A stretch of 64,000 bases of DNA, from positions 6,820,001 to 6,884,000 of the forward strand of contig NZ_JAUSZL010000002.1 of assembly GCF_030817535.1 (NCBI RefSeq), in the 5' to 3' direction. The position numbers and the translations under genes were made by a program. This document shows positions 1 to 8,691 of this stretch, piece by piece. Source of the stretch: Streptomyces sp. V3I8. Its GTDB lineage: Bacteria > Actinomycetota > Actinomycetes > Streptomycetales > Streptomycetaceae. The notes under the pieces were generated by a model, which worked only from the letters and a program-made list of their open reading frames with translations, searched no databases and was not told the DNA's origin. Numbering within the stretch: the stretch's first letter is position 1; each line of letters begins with the position of its first letter.

Positions 1-385
<385 letters not shown>

Positions 386-519
386 CAGTTGCTCGCGTCC
401 ACTGTGTAGTTCCCAGACAACGAACGGTTGTGCTGGCTGAACAGTTCCACTAATCAATTGAATAGTGTGCTTGTTCGCTGCCCGTTCATAACTCTGCCGC
501 TGGCGGGGTGTCTGAAAGG

Positions 520-638
520 GTTTCGGTGGTCATAGCGTGAGGGAAACGCCCGGTTACATTCCGAACCCGGAAGCTAAGCCTCACAGCGCCGATGGTACTG
601 CAGGGGGGACCCTGTGGGAGAGTAGGACGCCGCCGAAC
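520..638 (+). rRNA. rrf: 5S ribosomal RNA
   Basis: A sequence of about 119 nt starts GTTTCGGTGGTCATAGCG and ends in CGCCGAAC, with the conserved internal CCCGGTTACATTCCGAACCC segment and the GAAGCTAAGCC loop A/B region. It is the last gene of an rRNA operon in the order 23S-5S. The start and end are set by pairing of the terminal helix and could shift by one or two bases. Confidence 0.95.
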
Positions 639-647
639 AATCTTTGG

Positions 648-693
648 AGGACCTTTGGTCCCAGCGACTCGCTGGGACCAGAGGTCCTTTTTT
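648..693 (+). terminator. rRNA operon intrinsic terminator
   Basis: A near-perfect 19-bp stem (left arm begins AGGACCTTTGGTCCCAGCG) closes a 3-nt ACT loop and is followed by a run of seven T. Its position directly after 5S rRNA makes it the rrn operon terminator. A strong stem plus U-tract is unusual in this GC-rich genome, where most terminators lack the U run. Confidence 0.93.
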
Positions 694-763
694 GTTTTCC
701 CGAAGCGCGCCGGGTACCCGGCTGCGCGAGAATGACTTGCGGTACCGATGACAGGAGTCACCC

Positions 764-3106
764 ATGTCCACCAACTCTCCCGACGAGCGACCGGAGCGCG
801 ACCAGCGACGCCGGGACAGTGGTGACCGCGGCGGCTACCGCGGGGGCCCGAGCCGTGACAACGACCGCGGCGGGGCCGGCCGGCGTGACGACAACCGCGG
901 TGGTCCCCGGCGTGACGGTGACCGTCCGCCCTTCCGTCGCGACGACCGCCGTGACGACAACCGCGCCGGTGGCGACCGCGGCGGGTTCCGTCGGGACGAC
1001 AACCGCAGCGGCGGCGCTGACCGTGGTGGGTTCCGCCGGGACGACAACCGTGGCGGTGGAAGCCGTCCGCCGTTCCGTCGCGACGACCGGCCTGCCGGTC
1101 CGAGCCGTGACGACCGTGACCGCGGTGCCCCGCGTCGTGACAACGACCGTCCGCCCTTCCGCCGCGATGACCGCCGTGACGACAACCGCGGTGGCGGTGA
1201 TCGTGGTGGGTTCCGTCGCGATGACAGCCGTGGTGGTAACGACCGTCCGGCGTTCCGTCGTGATGATGAGCGCGGTGCCCCGCGTCGTGACAACGACCGT
1301 CCGCCCTTCCGCCGTGACGACAACCGCGGTGGCGGTGACCGTGGTGGTTTCCGTCGCGACGACAACCGTGGCAGCTACGAGCGCCGCGACGACAACCGCG
1401 GCGGCGGTGGCGACCGTGGCGGTTTCCGTCGGGACGACAACCGTGGTGGTAGCGACCGTCCGCCCGTCCGCCGTGACGACCGACGCGACGACAACCGCGG
1501 CGCTGGTTTCCGGCGTGACGGTGACCGTCCGGCGTTCCGTCGTGACGACCGCCGTGACGACAACCGCGGTGGCGGTGATCGTGGTGGTTTCCGTCGTGAT
1601 GACAGCCGTGGTGGCAGTGACCGTCCGGCGTTCCGTCGTGATGACGAGCGTGGTGCCCCGCGTCGTGACAACGACCGTCCGCCCTTCCGCCGCGACGACC
1701 GGCGGGACGACAACCGTGGCGGCGGTGATCGTGGCGGTTTCCGTCGCGACGACAACCGCAGCGGTGGCGGTGACCGTGGTGGGTTCCGCCGTGACGACAG
1801 CCGTCCCGGCGGCAGTGATCGTCCGGCGTTCCGTCGCGATGACAGCCGCGGTGGCAGTGATCGTCCGGCGTTCCGTCGTGATGACGAGCGCGGTGCCCCG
1901 CGTCGTGACAACGACCGTCCGCCCTTCCGCCGCGACGACCGCCGTGACGACAACCGTGGCAGTTACGAGCGCCGCGACGACAACCGTGGCGGTGGCGGTG
2001 ACCGTGGTGGGTTCCGCCGTGACGACAGCCGTCCCGGCGGCAGTGGCGGTGGCGGCTTCCGTGGGCGCGACGACCGGGCCGGGCGCGACGACCGCGGCCG
2101 TGGCGGCCCCCGCCGCGACGACAGCCGTGGCCGTCCCGGCGGCGGTGGCGGTTACCGCGGGCGCGACGACCGAGGGGACGACCGCCGTGGCGGTGGCCAC
2201 TTCCGCGACGAGCGGGACCGCGACCGCGAGCCGATCAAGCGGCTGCCGATCCCGGACGACGTCACGGGTGAGGAGATCGACAAGGACGTACGGCAGGAGC
2301 TCATGAGTCTGCCGAAGGGTCTCGCCGACGACGTCTCCAGGAACCTGGTGATGGTCGCCCGGCTCATCGACGAGGACCCCGAGGGCGCGTACGGCTACTC
2401 CAGGGTGGCGCTGCGGCTCGCGTCGCGTGTCGCCGCCGTGCGGGAGGCGGCCGGCTTCGCCGCGTACGTGAACCAGAAGTACAGCGAGGCGCTCGCCGAG
2501 TTCCGCGCTGCCCGGCGCATGACCGGCAACGTGGACCTGTGGCCCGTCATGGCGGACTGCGAGCGCGGTCTGGGGCGCCCCGAGAAGGCGCTCGACATGG
2601 CCGGTGCCCCCGAGGTGCAGAAGCTCGACAAGGCCGGCCAGGTCGAGATGCGGCTCGTGGCTGCGGGTGCGCGGCGGGACATGGACCAGCTGGACGCCGC
2701 CATCGTCACGCTCCAGAGCCCCGAGCTGGCCTCCCACTCCGTGCAGCCCTGGACCGCGCGCCTGCGGTACGCGTACGCCGACGCGCTGCTCGCGGCCGGG
2801 CGTGAGGGTGAGGCGCGTGAGTGGTTCGCCAAGGCCGTCGAGTCCGACAAGGACGGCAGCACGGACGCCTCCGACCGGCTCGCCGAGCTCGACGGTGTCG
2901 AGTTCGTGGACGCGCTCGACGACGAGGAGACCGACGGCGGTGCTCCGAGGGCGGCCGTGACCCCGGTCGAGGGCGACTCCGAGGAGGACTCCGAGGACGT
3001 CGTCGAGGTCGTCGAGGTCGGCGACCTCCGCGAGGACGAGAAGAAGGTCCAGGACGAGGAGAAGGCCCAGGACGGGGAGAAGACCCAGGACGACCTGGAC
3101 GGCTGA
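764..3106 (+). CDS. TPR-like protein with long Arg/Asp/Gly repeat domain
   Basis: A 780-residue protein in three parts. Residues 1-488 are low complexity, built from RRDDNRGG, DRGGFRRDD, DRPPFRRDD and RGAPRRDNDRPPF blocks; this should be disordered, with RGG-like spacing typical of nucleic-acid-binding tails. Residues about 489-714 are helical and resemble tetratricopeptide repeats (alternating A-x-x-x-Y and A-L-A spacing). Residues 715-780 form a strongly acidic Asp/Glu/Val tail. The ATG is preceded by CAGGAG 6 nt upstream. The gene follows the rRNA operon and ends at a shared terminator. Streptomycetes carry a conserved TPR protein at this locus, from memory; the repeat length is expected to vary. 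No signal peptide, so cytoplasmic. A role with RNA or ribosomes is inference from the RGG-like repeats only. Confidence 0.85.
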   Translation: MSTNSPDERPERDQRRRDSGDRGGYRGGPSRDNDRGGAGRRDDNRGGPRRDGDRPPFRRDDRRDDNRAGGDRGGFRRDDNRSGGADRGGFRRDDNRGGGSRPPFRRDDRPAGPSRDDRDRGAPRRDNDRPPFRRDDRRDDNRGGGDRGGFRRDDSRGGNDRPAFRRDDERGAPRRDNDRPPFRRDDNRGGGDRGGFRRDDNRGSYERRDDNRGGGGDRGGFRRDDNRGGSDRPPVRRDDRRDDNRGAGFRRDGDRPAFRRDDRRDDNRGGGDRGGFRRDDSRGGSDRPAFRRDDERGAPRRDNDRPPFRRDDRRDDNRGGGDRGGFRRDDNRSGGGDRGGFRRDDSRPGGSDRPAFRRDDSRGGSDRPAFRRDDERGAPRRDNDRPPFRRDDRRDDNRGSYERRDDNRGGGGDRGGFRRDDSRPGGSGGGGFRGRDDRAGRDDRGRGGPRRDDSRGRPGGGGGYRGRDDRGDDRRGGGHFRDERDRDREPIKRLPIPDDVTGEEIDKDVRQELMSLPKGLADDVSRNLVMVARLIDEDPEGAYGYSRVALRLASRVAAVREAAGFAAYVNQKYSEALAEFRAARRMTGNVDLWPVMADCERGLGRPEKALDMAGAPEVQKLDKAGQVEMRLVAAGARRDMDQLDAAIVTLQSPELASHSVQPWTARLRYAYADALLAAGREGEAREWFAKAVESDKDGSTDASDRLAELDGVEFVDALDDEETDGGAPRAAVTPVEGDSEEDSEDVVEVVEVGDLREDEKKVQDEEKAQDGEKTQDDLDG
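835..2200 (+). repeat. imperfect tandem repeats encoding RRDDNRGG-type blocks
   Basis: The 5' half of the TPR gene is a mosaic of short imperfect repeats (21-27 nt, encoding RDDNRGG and DRGGFRR units) nested in a longer unit. The longest shared unit encodes RGAPRRDNDRPPFRRDD and recurs four times, near 1126, 1274, 1651 and 1894. The synonymous drift between copies shows they are old as well as recently amplified. The repeats also create long non-coding open frames on both strands here, which are artefacts. Confidence 0.9.
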
Positions 3107-3129
3107 GGTCGCCCAGGAGCCGTGACGGC

Positions 3130-3167
3130 GGACGGGCGGGATCCCCTGACGGGGGTCCCGCCCGTCC
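3130..3167. terminator. bidirectional terminator hairpin
   Basis: A perfect 17-bp inverted repeat (GGACGGGCGGGATCCCC and its complement) with a 4-nt loop lies between the stops of two convergent genes, 24 nt after one and 6 nt after the other. There is no T-run, as is usual for Streptomyces hairpin terminators. It can serve both strands. Confidence 0.8.
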
Positions 3168-3172
3168 GTGTG

Positions 3173-4462
3173 TCAGGGGCCGAGCGTGCGCAGCACCAGG
3201 CCCGACGCCGGCTTCGGGCCGAAGGACGTCGACTTGCGGGGCATCGTGACGCCCTGGCTCGCGAGCTCGCGTACGACCTCCTCGCGGACCGGGTGCATCA
3301 GGACGGCCGTGCCGCCGTCGCGCTCCGCCTTGGCCGCCGTGGCGGCCGTGTCGTGGATGTAGGCGATGTGCTCCGGGACGTCCGGGATGCGCCAGACACG
3401 GTCGAGGAGCGTGGCGTGCAGGACGGTCGCGTCCAGGGTGCGCCAGGCTTCGGGACGGTCCGCCGGGACCGTGCGGGCCAGGAGGTCGGGGGAGGGGCGG
3501 TCGACGAGGTGGAAGGCTCCGTCGCCGGCGAGGAGGAAGGCGTTTCCCGCGGCGGCCGCCACGGCGAGGGCCGACAGCGCCTCGGAGAGGGACTTGTCGA
3601 GGTGGCGTATGCGGAAGGAGCCGTCCAGGGCGGCGAGGGCCTGGGAGACCGGGAGGCGGTGCAGGAGGCGGTGGATGGCGCGGACCCGCAGCGGGTGGCG
3701 GGCGGTGTCGACCAGGAGCACCAGGCCGTAGTCCCAGGGGCTGGGAGAGGGGTGTTCCGCACGGACCCGCAGGTAGGTCGCCCAGCGGTGGTGGCCGTCG
3801 GCGATGAGGGCCTGGCGGCCGGCCAGGTCCGCGCGGACCTCGGCGAGGTCGGCCGGATCGGTGACGGCCCACAGACGGTGATGGAAGCCGTCCTCCGTCG
3901 TCGTGGAGAACAGGGGCGGGCGCTCGGCGGTGCGCCCGATGACGGCCGCCGTGCCGGAGACGGCGCCGTCGCCCCGGTAGGTCAGCAGCAGGGGTTCGAG
4001 GTTCGCGGAGGTGGTCCGCATGAGGGCCGCGCGGTCCGCGACGACGTGCGGCATGACGTCCTCGTGCGGCAGCACCACGCCCTCCGAGGCCTCCGACAGG
4101 CGCAGGGCGCCGATGACGCCCCGCTGGAACATGCTCTCGTCGTCCCGCTGCTCGTAGACGTAGAGGGCCGGCTCCGGGTCGGGGCGCAGGATGCCCTCGG
4201 ACATCCAGCGGTGCAGGGTGTCCGCGGCCTGTTCGTTGCGGACGTCGGGTGTGGTGGCCTGCGGCAGGATCAGGCGGACGATGTTGTACGGGTCCGCCGA
4301 TTCCAGGTGGAGCAGGCCGTCGGGCCGCACGACCACGTCGTACGGCGGGGATGTGACGGCGGACAGGCTGCCGACCCGGTCGGGGTCGTAGCGCAGACCC
4401 CGGAACGGGGTGAGGTCAAGGCCCATGCGTGCCGGTACGTCCGCGGTACCTGCAGTGTTCAT
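3173..4462 (-). CDS. DUF1015 family protein
   Basis: A 429-residue protein matching the DUF1015 family (sometimes annotated as a SpoIIAA/HTH-like conserved protein): the N-terminal F-R-G-L-R-Y-x-P block, the SPPYDVV segment and the IADGHHRWATY motif near residue 225-240 are typical. Biochemical function is unknown. It has no membrane segment. No Shine-Dalgarno is seen before the ATG, but a TACGAT box lies exactly 12 nt upstream, which suggests a leaderless transcript from this ATG. An internal ATG 12 codons later is an alternative start. It is divergent from the HAD phosphatase gene, with only 71 nt between the starts. Confidence 0.9.
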   Translation of the reverse strand: MNTAGTADVPARMGLDLTPFRGLRYDPDRVGSLSAVTSPPYDVVVRPDGLLHLESADPYNIVRLILPQATTPDVRNEQAADTLHRWMSEGILRPDPEPALYVYEQRDDESMFQRGVIGALRLSEASEGVVLPHEDVMPHVVADRAALMRTTSANLEPLLLTYRGDGAVSGTAAVIGRTAERPPLFSTTTEDGFHHRLWAVTDPADLAEVRADLAGRQALIADGHHRWATYLRVRAEHPSPSPWDYGLVLLVDTARHPLRVRAIHRLLHRLPVSQALAALDGSFRIRHLDKSLSEALSALAVAAAAGNAFLLAGDGAFHLVDRPSPDLLARTVPADRPEAWRTLDATVLHATLLDRVWRIPDVPEHIAYIHDTAATAAKAERDGGTAVLMHPVREEVVRELASQGVTMPRKSTSFGPKPASGLVLRTLGP

Positions 4463-4468
4463 TGATGC

Positions 4469-4474
4469 ATCGTA
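4469..4474 (-). promoter_or_regulatory. -10 box, probable leaderless promoter of the DUF1015 gene
   Basis: TACGAT on the minus strand fits the TANNNT actinobacterial -10 pattern. Its first T is 12 nt from the A of the ATG, so the transcript should begin at the start codon. No convincing -35 is visible. This is inference from spacing. Confidence 0.5.
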
Positions 4475-4533
4475 AGTGGGCCGGTGCGATGGGAGATGAT
4501 CGGGGAAAGGGATCGAACGAGGAGCGATGCGTA

Positions 4534-5562
4534 ATGAGCCAGATCGCGAGGACGCGGCCCGAGAGCAGTGAGCGGGCCCTGAGCGAGGCGTACGACACGG
4601 CGCTGCTCGACCTGGACGGGGTGGTGTACGCGGGCGGGAACGCGATCGCGCACGCGGTCGAGTCGCTCGGCACGGCCCACGGGGGCGGGATGCGGCTCGC
4701 GTACGTCACCAACAACGCGCTGCGGACGCCCGACAGCGTCGCGGAGCACCTCACGGAGCTGGGCATCGCGACCGGGGCGGCGGACGTCATCACCTCGGCC
4801 CAGGCCGTGGCTCGGCTGATCAGCGAGCAGGTGCCCCGGGGCGCGCGCGTGCTGGTGATCGGCGGCGAGGGACTGCGGGTCGCGCTGCGCGAACGCGGGC
4901 TCGAACCGGTCGAGTCGGCCGACGACGAACCGGTGGCCGTCGTGCAGGGGTTCGGCGGGCCCGACCTGCCGTGGGGGCGCTTCGCCGAGGCCTGCTACGC
5001 CATCTCCCGCGGCGTGCCGTGGTTCGCGTCCAACACCGACCTGACGATCCCCGGCGCACGCGGCATCGCGCCGGGCAACGGGGCGGCCGTCGAGGTCGTA
5101 CGGATCGCCACGGGCGCCGAGCCGCAGGTGGCGGGCAAGCCGCTGCCGCCGATGCACCGCGAGACGATCCTGCGGACCGGGGCCGAGCGGCCGCTGGTCG
5201 TGGGGGACCGGCTCGACACGGACATCGAGGGCGCGTTCAACGGCGAGGTGGACTCGCTGCTCGTGCTCACCGGCGTGACCGACGGGGCGCAGCTCCTCGC
5301 CGCACCGCCGCGGCACCGGCCGACCTACGTCGACGCCGACCTGCGGGGGATGCTGACCGGGCAGCCCGAGGTCGTGGAGGCGGGCGACGGCTTCCGGTGC
5401 GGGGGGTACACGGCCACGGCCGGAAGCGAGCGGCTGGAACTGGACGGTGAGGGCGAGCCCATGGACGGGCTGCGGGCCCTGTGCGCCGCCGCGTGGACGG
5501 CGGCCGGGGACGCGGCGTGCGAGCTGGACGGGAGCAAGGCGCTGGCCCGGCTGGGGCTCTGA
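4534..5562 (+). CDS. HAD-superfamily phosphatase (NagD/p-nitrophenylphosphatase-like)
   Basis: A 342-residue HAD hydrolase of the class IIA (NagD) type. Motif I is DLDGVVY at residues 26-32, with the nucleophile Asp26 and acid Asp28. Motif II is the YVTNNA segment near residue 59-64. Motif III lysine is in AGKPLPPM, and motif IV is GDRLDTDIEGA. Such enzymes dephosphorylate small phospho-metabolites such as sugar phosphates or nucleotides; the substrate cannot be read from sequence. The ATG at 4534 is chosen for its GAGGAG 8-10 nt upstream; an upstream in-frame start lacks a ribosome site. Residues after about 270 form a tail not needed for the HAD core. Confidence 0.9.
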   Translation: MSQIARTRPESSERALSEAYDTALLDLDGVVYAGGNAIAHAVESLGTAHGGGMRLAYVTNNALRTPDSVAEHLTELGIATGAADVITSAQAVARLISEQVPRGARVLVIGGEGLRVALRERGLEPVESADDEPVAVVQGFGGPDLPWGRFAEACYAISRGVPWFASNTDLTIPGARGIAPGNGAAVEVVRIATGAEPQVAGKPLPPMHRETILRTGAERPLVVGDRLDTDIEGAFNGEVDSLLVLTGVTDGAQLLAAPPRHRPTYVDADLRGMLTGQPEVVEAGDGFRCGGYTATAGSERLELDGEGEPMDGLRALCAAAWTAAGDAACELDGSKALARLGL

Positions 5563-5600
5563 GCGGCCGGTCGGGGGTGCGGGGCCGATCGGGTCCAGGT

Positions 5601-5619
5601 GGAAGTTAGGCTAACCTAA
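5601..5619 (+). promoter_or_regulatory. iron box (DmdR/IdeR-type operator)
   Basis: The 19-mer contains GTTAGGCTAACCTAA, matching about 16 of 19 positions of the actinobacterial iron-box consensus TTAGGTTAGGCTAACCTAA. It ends 5 nt before the GTG of the first siderophore permease gene and contains TAGGCT and TAACCT, either of which could be the -10. Binding of Fe-loaded DmdR1 here would block transcription directly. Known of the family: DmdR1/IdeR repress siderophore uptake in iron-replete cells. Confidence 0.85.
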
Positions 5620-5623
5620 CTGC

Positions 5624-6667
5624 GTGTTGGTCGACAGTCCCCCCGAACCGAGCGCGGAGACCGCCCCCGTGCCCCCGAACCGCCGGGCGGTCCGAGTCGC
5701 AGGGCTCTTCCTGTCTCTCGCCGTGCTGGTGCTCGTCGCTCTGGCGAGCATCGCGATCGGCGCGAAAGAGCTGTCCCTGGAGCAGGTCTGGCACGGCCTG
5801 TTCGAGGACTCGGGCTCGTACGGCGACGTCGTGGTGGGCGAGCGGCTCTCGCGTACGGTCCTCGGGCTGCTCGTCGGAGCCGCGCTCGGCCTCGCCGGGG
5901 CGCTGCTGCAGGCGCTCACCCGCAATCCGCTCGCCGACCCCGGCCTGCTCGGCATCAACGCGGGCGCGTCCGCGGCGGTCGTCACCGCGATCACCTTCTT
6001 CGGGGTCACCTCGCTGGACGGCTACGTGTGGTTCGCCTTCGCGGGCGCGGCCGCCGTCGGGGCGCTGGTCTACTTCCTCGGCGGCAGCCGGGGCGCCACC
6101 CCGGTGCGGCTCGCGCTCGCCGGCACCGCGATCAGCGCCGCGCTCTACGGCTATCTGCAAGCCGTGATGATCATGGACGAGGCGGCGCTCGGCAAGATGC
6201 GCTTCTGGACGGTCGGCTCGCTGGCCTCGGCCACCGGTTCCACCGTCCGGCAGGTGCTGCCGTTCCTCGTGGCCGGTACGGTCCTCGCGCTCGCGCTCGC
6301 CCGGCCGCTGAACGCCATGGCCATGGGCGACGACACCGCCCGGGCGCTGGGGGCGCACCTGAACCGCACCCGGGCGCTGTCCATGGCCGCCGCCACCGTG
6401 CTGTGCGGGGCCGCGACCGCCGCCTGCGGGCCGATCGTCTTCGTGGGGCTGATGGTCCCGCACGTCGTCCGCTCCTTCACCGGGCCCGACCTGCGGTGGA
6501 TCCTGCCGTACGCCACCGTGCTGTCGCCGGTGCTGCTGCTCGGCGCCGACGTGGTCGGCCGTGTCGTCGCGCGGCCCGCGGAACTCCAGGTCGGCATCGT
6601 CACCGCGATCCTCGGCGGCCCGGTCTTCATCTTTCTCGTACGACGGCGGAGGACGGCACAGCTGTGA
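5624..6667 (+). CDS. FecCD-family iron-siderophore ABC permease, subunit 1
   Basis: A 347-residue inner-membrane permease. After about 24 hydrophilic residues it shows the hydrophobic segments of the BtuC/FecCD fold, the first near residues 25-46. The conserved family segment running from GLLVGAALGLAGALLQALTR into NPLADPGLLG is present, as is the C-terminal GPIVFVGLMVPHVVR coupling-helix region. It starts with GTG only 5 nt after an iron box, so expression should be repressed by iron, and the transcript may be nearly leaderless. It overlaps the next permease gene by GTGA. It pairs with that permease and the downstream ATPase; no substrate-binding lipoprotein is encoded next to it, so one must come from elsewhere. 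Confidence 0.93.
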   Translation: MLVDSPPEPSAETAPVPPNRRAVRVAGLFLSLAVLVLVALASIAIGAKELSLEQVWHGLFEDSGSYGDVVVGERLSRTVLGLLVGAALGLAGALLQALTRNPLADPGLLGINAGASAAVVTAITFFGVTSLDGYVWFAFAGAAAVGALVYFLGGSRGATPVRLALAGTAISAALYGYLQAVMIMDEAALGKMRFWTVGSLASATGSTVRQVLPFLVAGTVLALALARPLNAMAMGDDTARALGAHLNRTRALSMAAATVLCGAATAACGPIVFVGLMVPHVVRSFTGPDLRWILPYATVLSPVLLLGADVVGRVVARPAELQVGIVTAILGGPVFIFLVRRRRTAQL

Positions 6668-7788
6668 AGGCCCTACGCAACCAGGCCGATCGCGCGGGCC
6701 GGACCGATCGGCGCGACCGGTCCGACCGCGCGCAGGCGGCTCCCGGCCGGGGTTTCCGCGGCCGCACACTCCGTACCGGGGGCGGGCTGTCGGTGCGGAT
6801 CGACGTCCGCGCGTCCACGGTCGTCGCCCTGCTGCTGGTGGCGGCGCTCACCGCGAGCGTCGTGCTCATCGGCACCGGGGACTTCCCGATCTCCGCCGGC
6901 GACGTCCTGAAGACGCTGCTCGGCGGCGGCGACGCGGGCCAGGAGTTCATCGTCGACGAGCTGCGGCTGCCGCGGGTCCTGGTGGGGCTCCTCGTGGGCG
7001 CCTCGCTCGGCCTCGGCGGCGCGCTCTTCCAGGCCGTCTCCCGCAACCCGCTGGGCAGTCCGGACGTGCTCGGCCTCGGCCAGGGTTCGACGGCCGGCGC
7101 ACTCGTGATGATCGTGCTGTTCTCCGGCAGCGCCACCCAGGTCACCGTCGGGGCGCTGGTCGGCGGGCTGGTGACCGGGCTGGCCATCTACCTGCTCGCC
7201 TGGAAGCGGGGGATGCACGGGTACCGGCTGGTCCTGGTCGGCATCGGGGTCTCCGCGATCGTCACGGCCGTCAACGGCTACCTGATCACCAAGGCCGACC
7301 TCGTCGACGCGACCCGCGCGGTCGTCTGGATGACCGGCTCCCTCAACGGCCGCGACTGGGCCCAGGTCTGGCCGCTGCTCGGCCTGTGCGCCGTCCTGGT
7401 ACCGCTGGTCCTGGGCAACGGGCGCGCCCTGCGGATGCTGGAGATGGGCGACGACGTGGCGTACGCGCTCGGTGTGCGGGTGGAGCGGACGCGCCTGGTG
7501 CTGATGGTGGCCGCCGTGCTGCTCACCGCGTCCGCGACCGCCGCCGCGGGCCCGGTCGCCTTCGTGGCGCTCACCGCGCCGCAGCTCGCCCGGCGTCTGA
7601 CCCGCTCGCCCGGTCCCAATCTGGTACCGGCGATGTGCATGGGCGCCACCCTCCTGGTGGTCGCGGACTGGGCCTCGCAGCGGGCCTTCGGCGCCGATCA
7701 GCTGCCCGTCGGCGTGCTCACCGGAGTCGTCGGCGGCGTCTATCTGCTGTGGCTGCTGGTCACCGAGCGGAAGGCCGGCCGGATATGA
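6664..7788 (+). CDS. FecCD-family iron-siderophore ABC permease, subunit 2
   Basis: A 374-residue FecCD permease that forms a heterodimer with the preceding product. The N-terminal 45 residues are unusually Arg/Asp rich and cytoplasmic; the first membrane segment begins near residue 50. The family block GLLVGASLGLGGALFQAVSR followed by NPLGSPDVLG and the coupling region GPVAFVALTAPQLARRL are clear. The GTG start overlaps the stop of subunit 1 (GTGA), giving translational coupling. An internal GTG 44 codons downstream (giving MRIDVRAST) would remove the charged tail and is a possible alternative start. It ends in an ATGA overlap with the ATPase gene. Confidence 0.92.
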   Translation: MKALRNQADRAGRTDRRDRSDRAQAAPGRGFRGRTLRTGGGLSVRIDVRASTVVALLLVAALTASVVLIGTGDFPISAGDVLKTLLGGGDAGQEFIVDELRLPRVLVGLLVGASLGLGGALFQAVSRNPLGSPDVLGLGQGSTAGALVMIVLFSGSATQVTVGALVGGLVTGLAIYLLAWKRGMHGYRLVLVGIGVSAIVTAVNGYLITKADLVDATRAVVWMTGSLNGRDWAQVWPLLGLCAVLVPLVLGNGRALRMLEMGDDVAYALGVRVERTRLVLMVAAVLLTASATAAAGPVAFVALTAPQLARRLTRSPGPNLVPAMCMGATLLVVADWASQRAFGADQLPVGVLTGVVGGVYLLWLLVTERKAGRI

Positions 7789-8669
7789 ACAGTCCCAGGA
7801 GCAACGACCCGAGGAGCACCGTGAACCGCCTGTCCGCCGAGGGCGTCACCCTCGCCTACGACCAGCGCGTGATCGCCGAGCAGTTGTCGGTCGGGATACC
7901 GGACAACTCCTTCACGGTGATCGTCGGCCCCAACGCCTGCGGCAAGTCGACGCTGCTGCGCGCCCTGTCCCGCATGCTCAAGCCGCAGCGGGGCCGGGTG
8001 CTCCTCGACGGGCAGACCATCCAGTCGATGCCCGCGAAGAAGGTGGCGAGGACGCTCGGGCTGCTCCCGCAGTCGTCGATCGCGCCCGACGGGATCACCG
8101 TCGGCGACCTCGTGGGGCGTGGCCGCTACCCCCACCAGGGGCTGCTGCGCCAGTGGTCGGCCGAGGACGAGCGGATCGTACGCGAGTCCATGGCCTCGAC
8201 CGGCGTCGCCGAACTCGCCGACCGGTACGTGGACGAGCTCTCCGGGGGCCAGCGCCAGCGCGTGTGGATCGCCATGGCCCTCGCCCAGCAGACCCCGCTG
8301 CTGCTGCTCGACGAGCCGACCACCTTCCTCGACATCCAGCACCAGATCGACGTGCTCGACCTCTGCGCCGAGCTGCACGAGGAACAGGGCCGGACCCTGG
8401 TCGCCGTACTGCACGACCTCAATCACGCCGCCCGGTACGCCACGCATCTGATCGCCCTGCGCGACGGCTCGGTGATCGCGGAGGGCGCCCCGGCGGACAT
8501 CGTCACGGCCGAGCTGGTCGAGGAGGTCTTCGGGCTGCGCTGCCAGGTCATCGACGATCCGCAGACGGGTACGCCGCTGGTGGTGCCGGCGGCGCGCAGG
8601 GCCCGTACGGCCGCCTCGTCCGTCGCGGCCACCCCGTCCGGTCCGTCCGTCGCCGTCGCGAAGGGCTAG
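7785..8669 (+). CDS. FecE-type siderophore ABC transporter ATP-binding protein
   Basis: A 294-residue ATPase that energises the two permeases. Walker A GPNACGKST is at residues 48-56; then come the Q-loop in LLPQSS, signature LSGGQRQRVWIAMALAQ, Walker B LLLLDEPTTFLD and the switch His in AVLHDLNHAARY. These are diagnostic of the FecE/FhuC group. The ATG used here overlaps the previous stop as ATGA. A GTG 12 codons later (7821) has a better ribosome site (GAGGAG) and may be the true start. The last 35 residues are Ala/Ser/Pro rich and dispensable-looking. Confidence 0.92.
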   Translation: MNSPRSNDPRSTVNRLSAEGVTLAYDQRVIAEQLSVGIPDNSFTVIVGPNACGKSTLLRALSRMLKPQRGRVLLDGQTIQSMPAKKVARTLGLLPQSSIAPDGITVGDLVGRGRYPHQGLLRQWSAEDERIVRESMASTGVAELADRYVDELSGGQRQRVWIAMALAQQTPLLLLDEPTTFLDIQHQIDVLDLCAELHEEQGRTLVAVLHDLNHAARYATHLIALRDGSVIAEGAPADIVTAELVEEVFGLRCQVIDDPQTGTPLVVPAARRARTAASSVAATPSGPSVAVAKG

Positions 8670-8691
8670 CCGGGCCGGGGGCGGGTCCGGG

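Noticed and set aside
537..2737. Long open frames on both strands through the repeat region (up to about 650 codons)
   Set aside because: They are Val/Thr/Ala or Arg/Ser repeats mirroring the RRDDNRGG codons in other frames, have no ribosome sites, and conflict with the well-supported TPR gene and with 5S rRNA.
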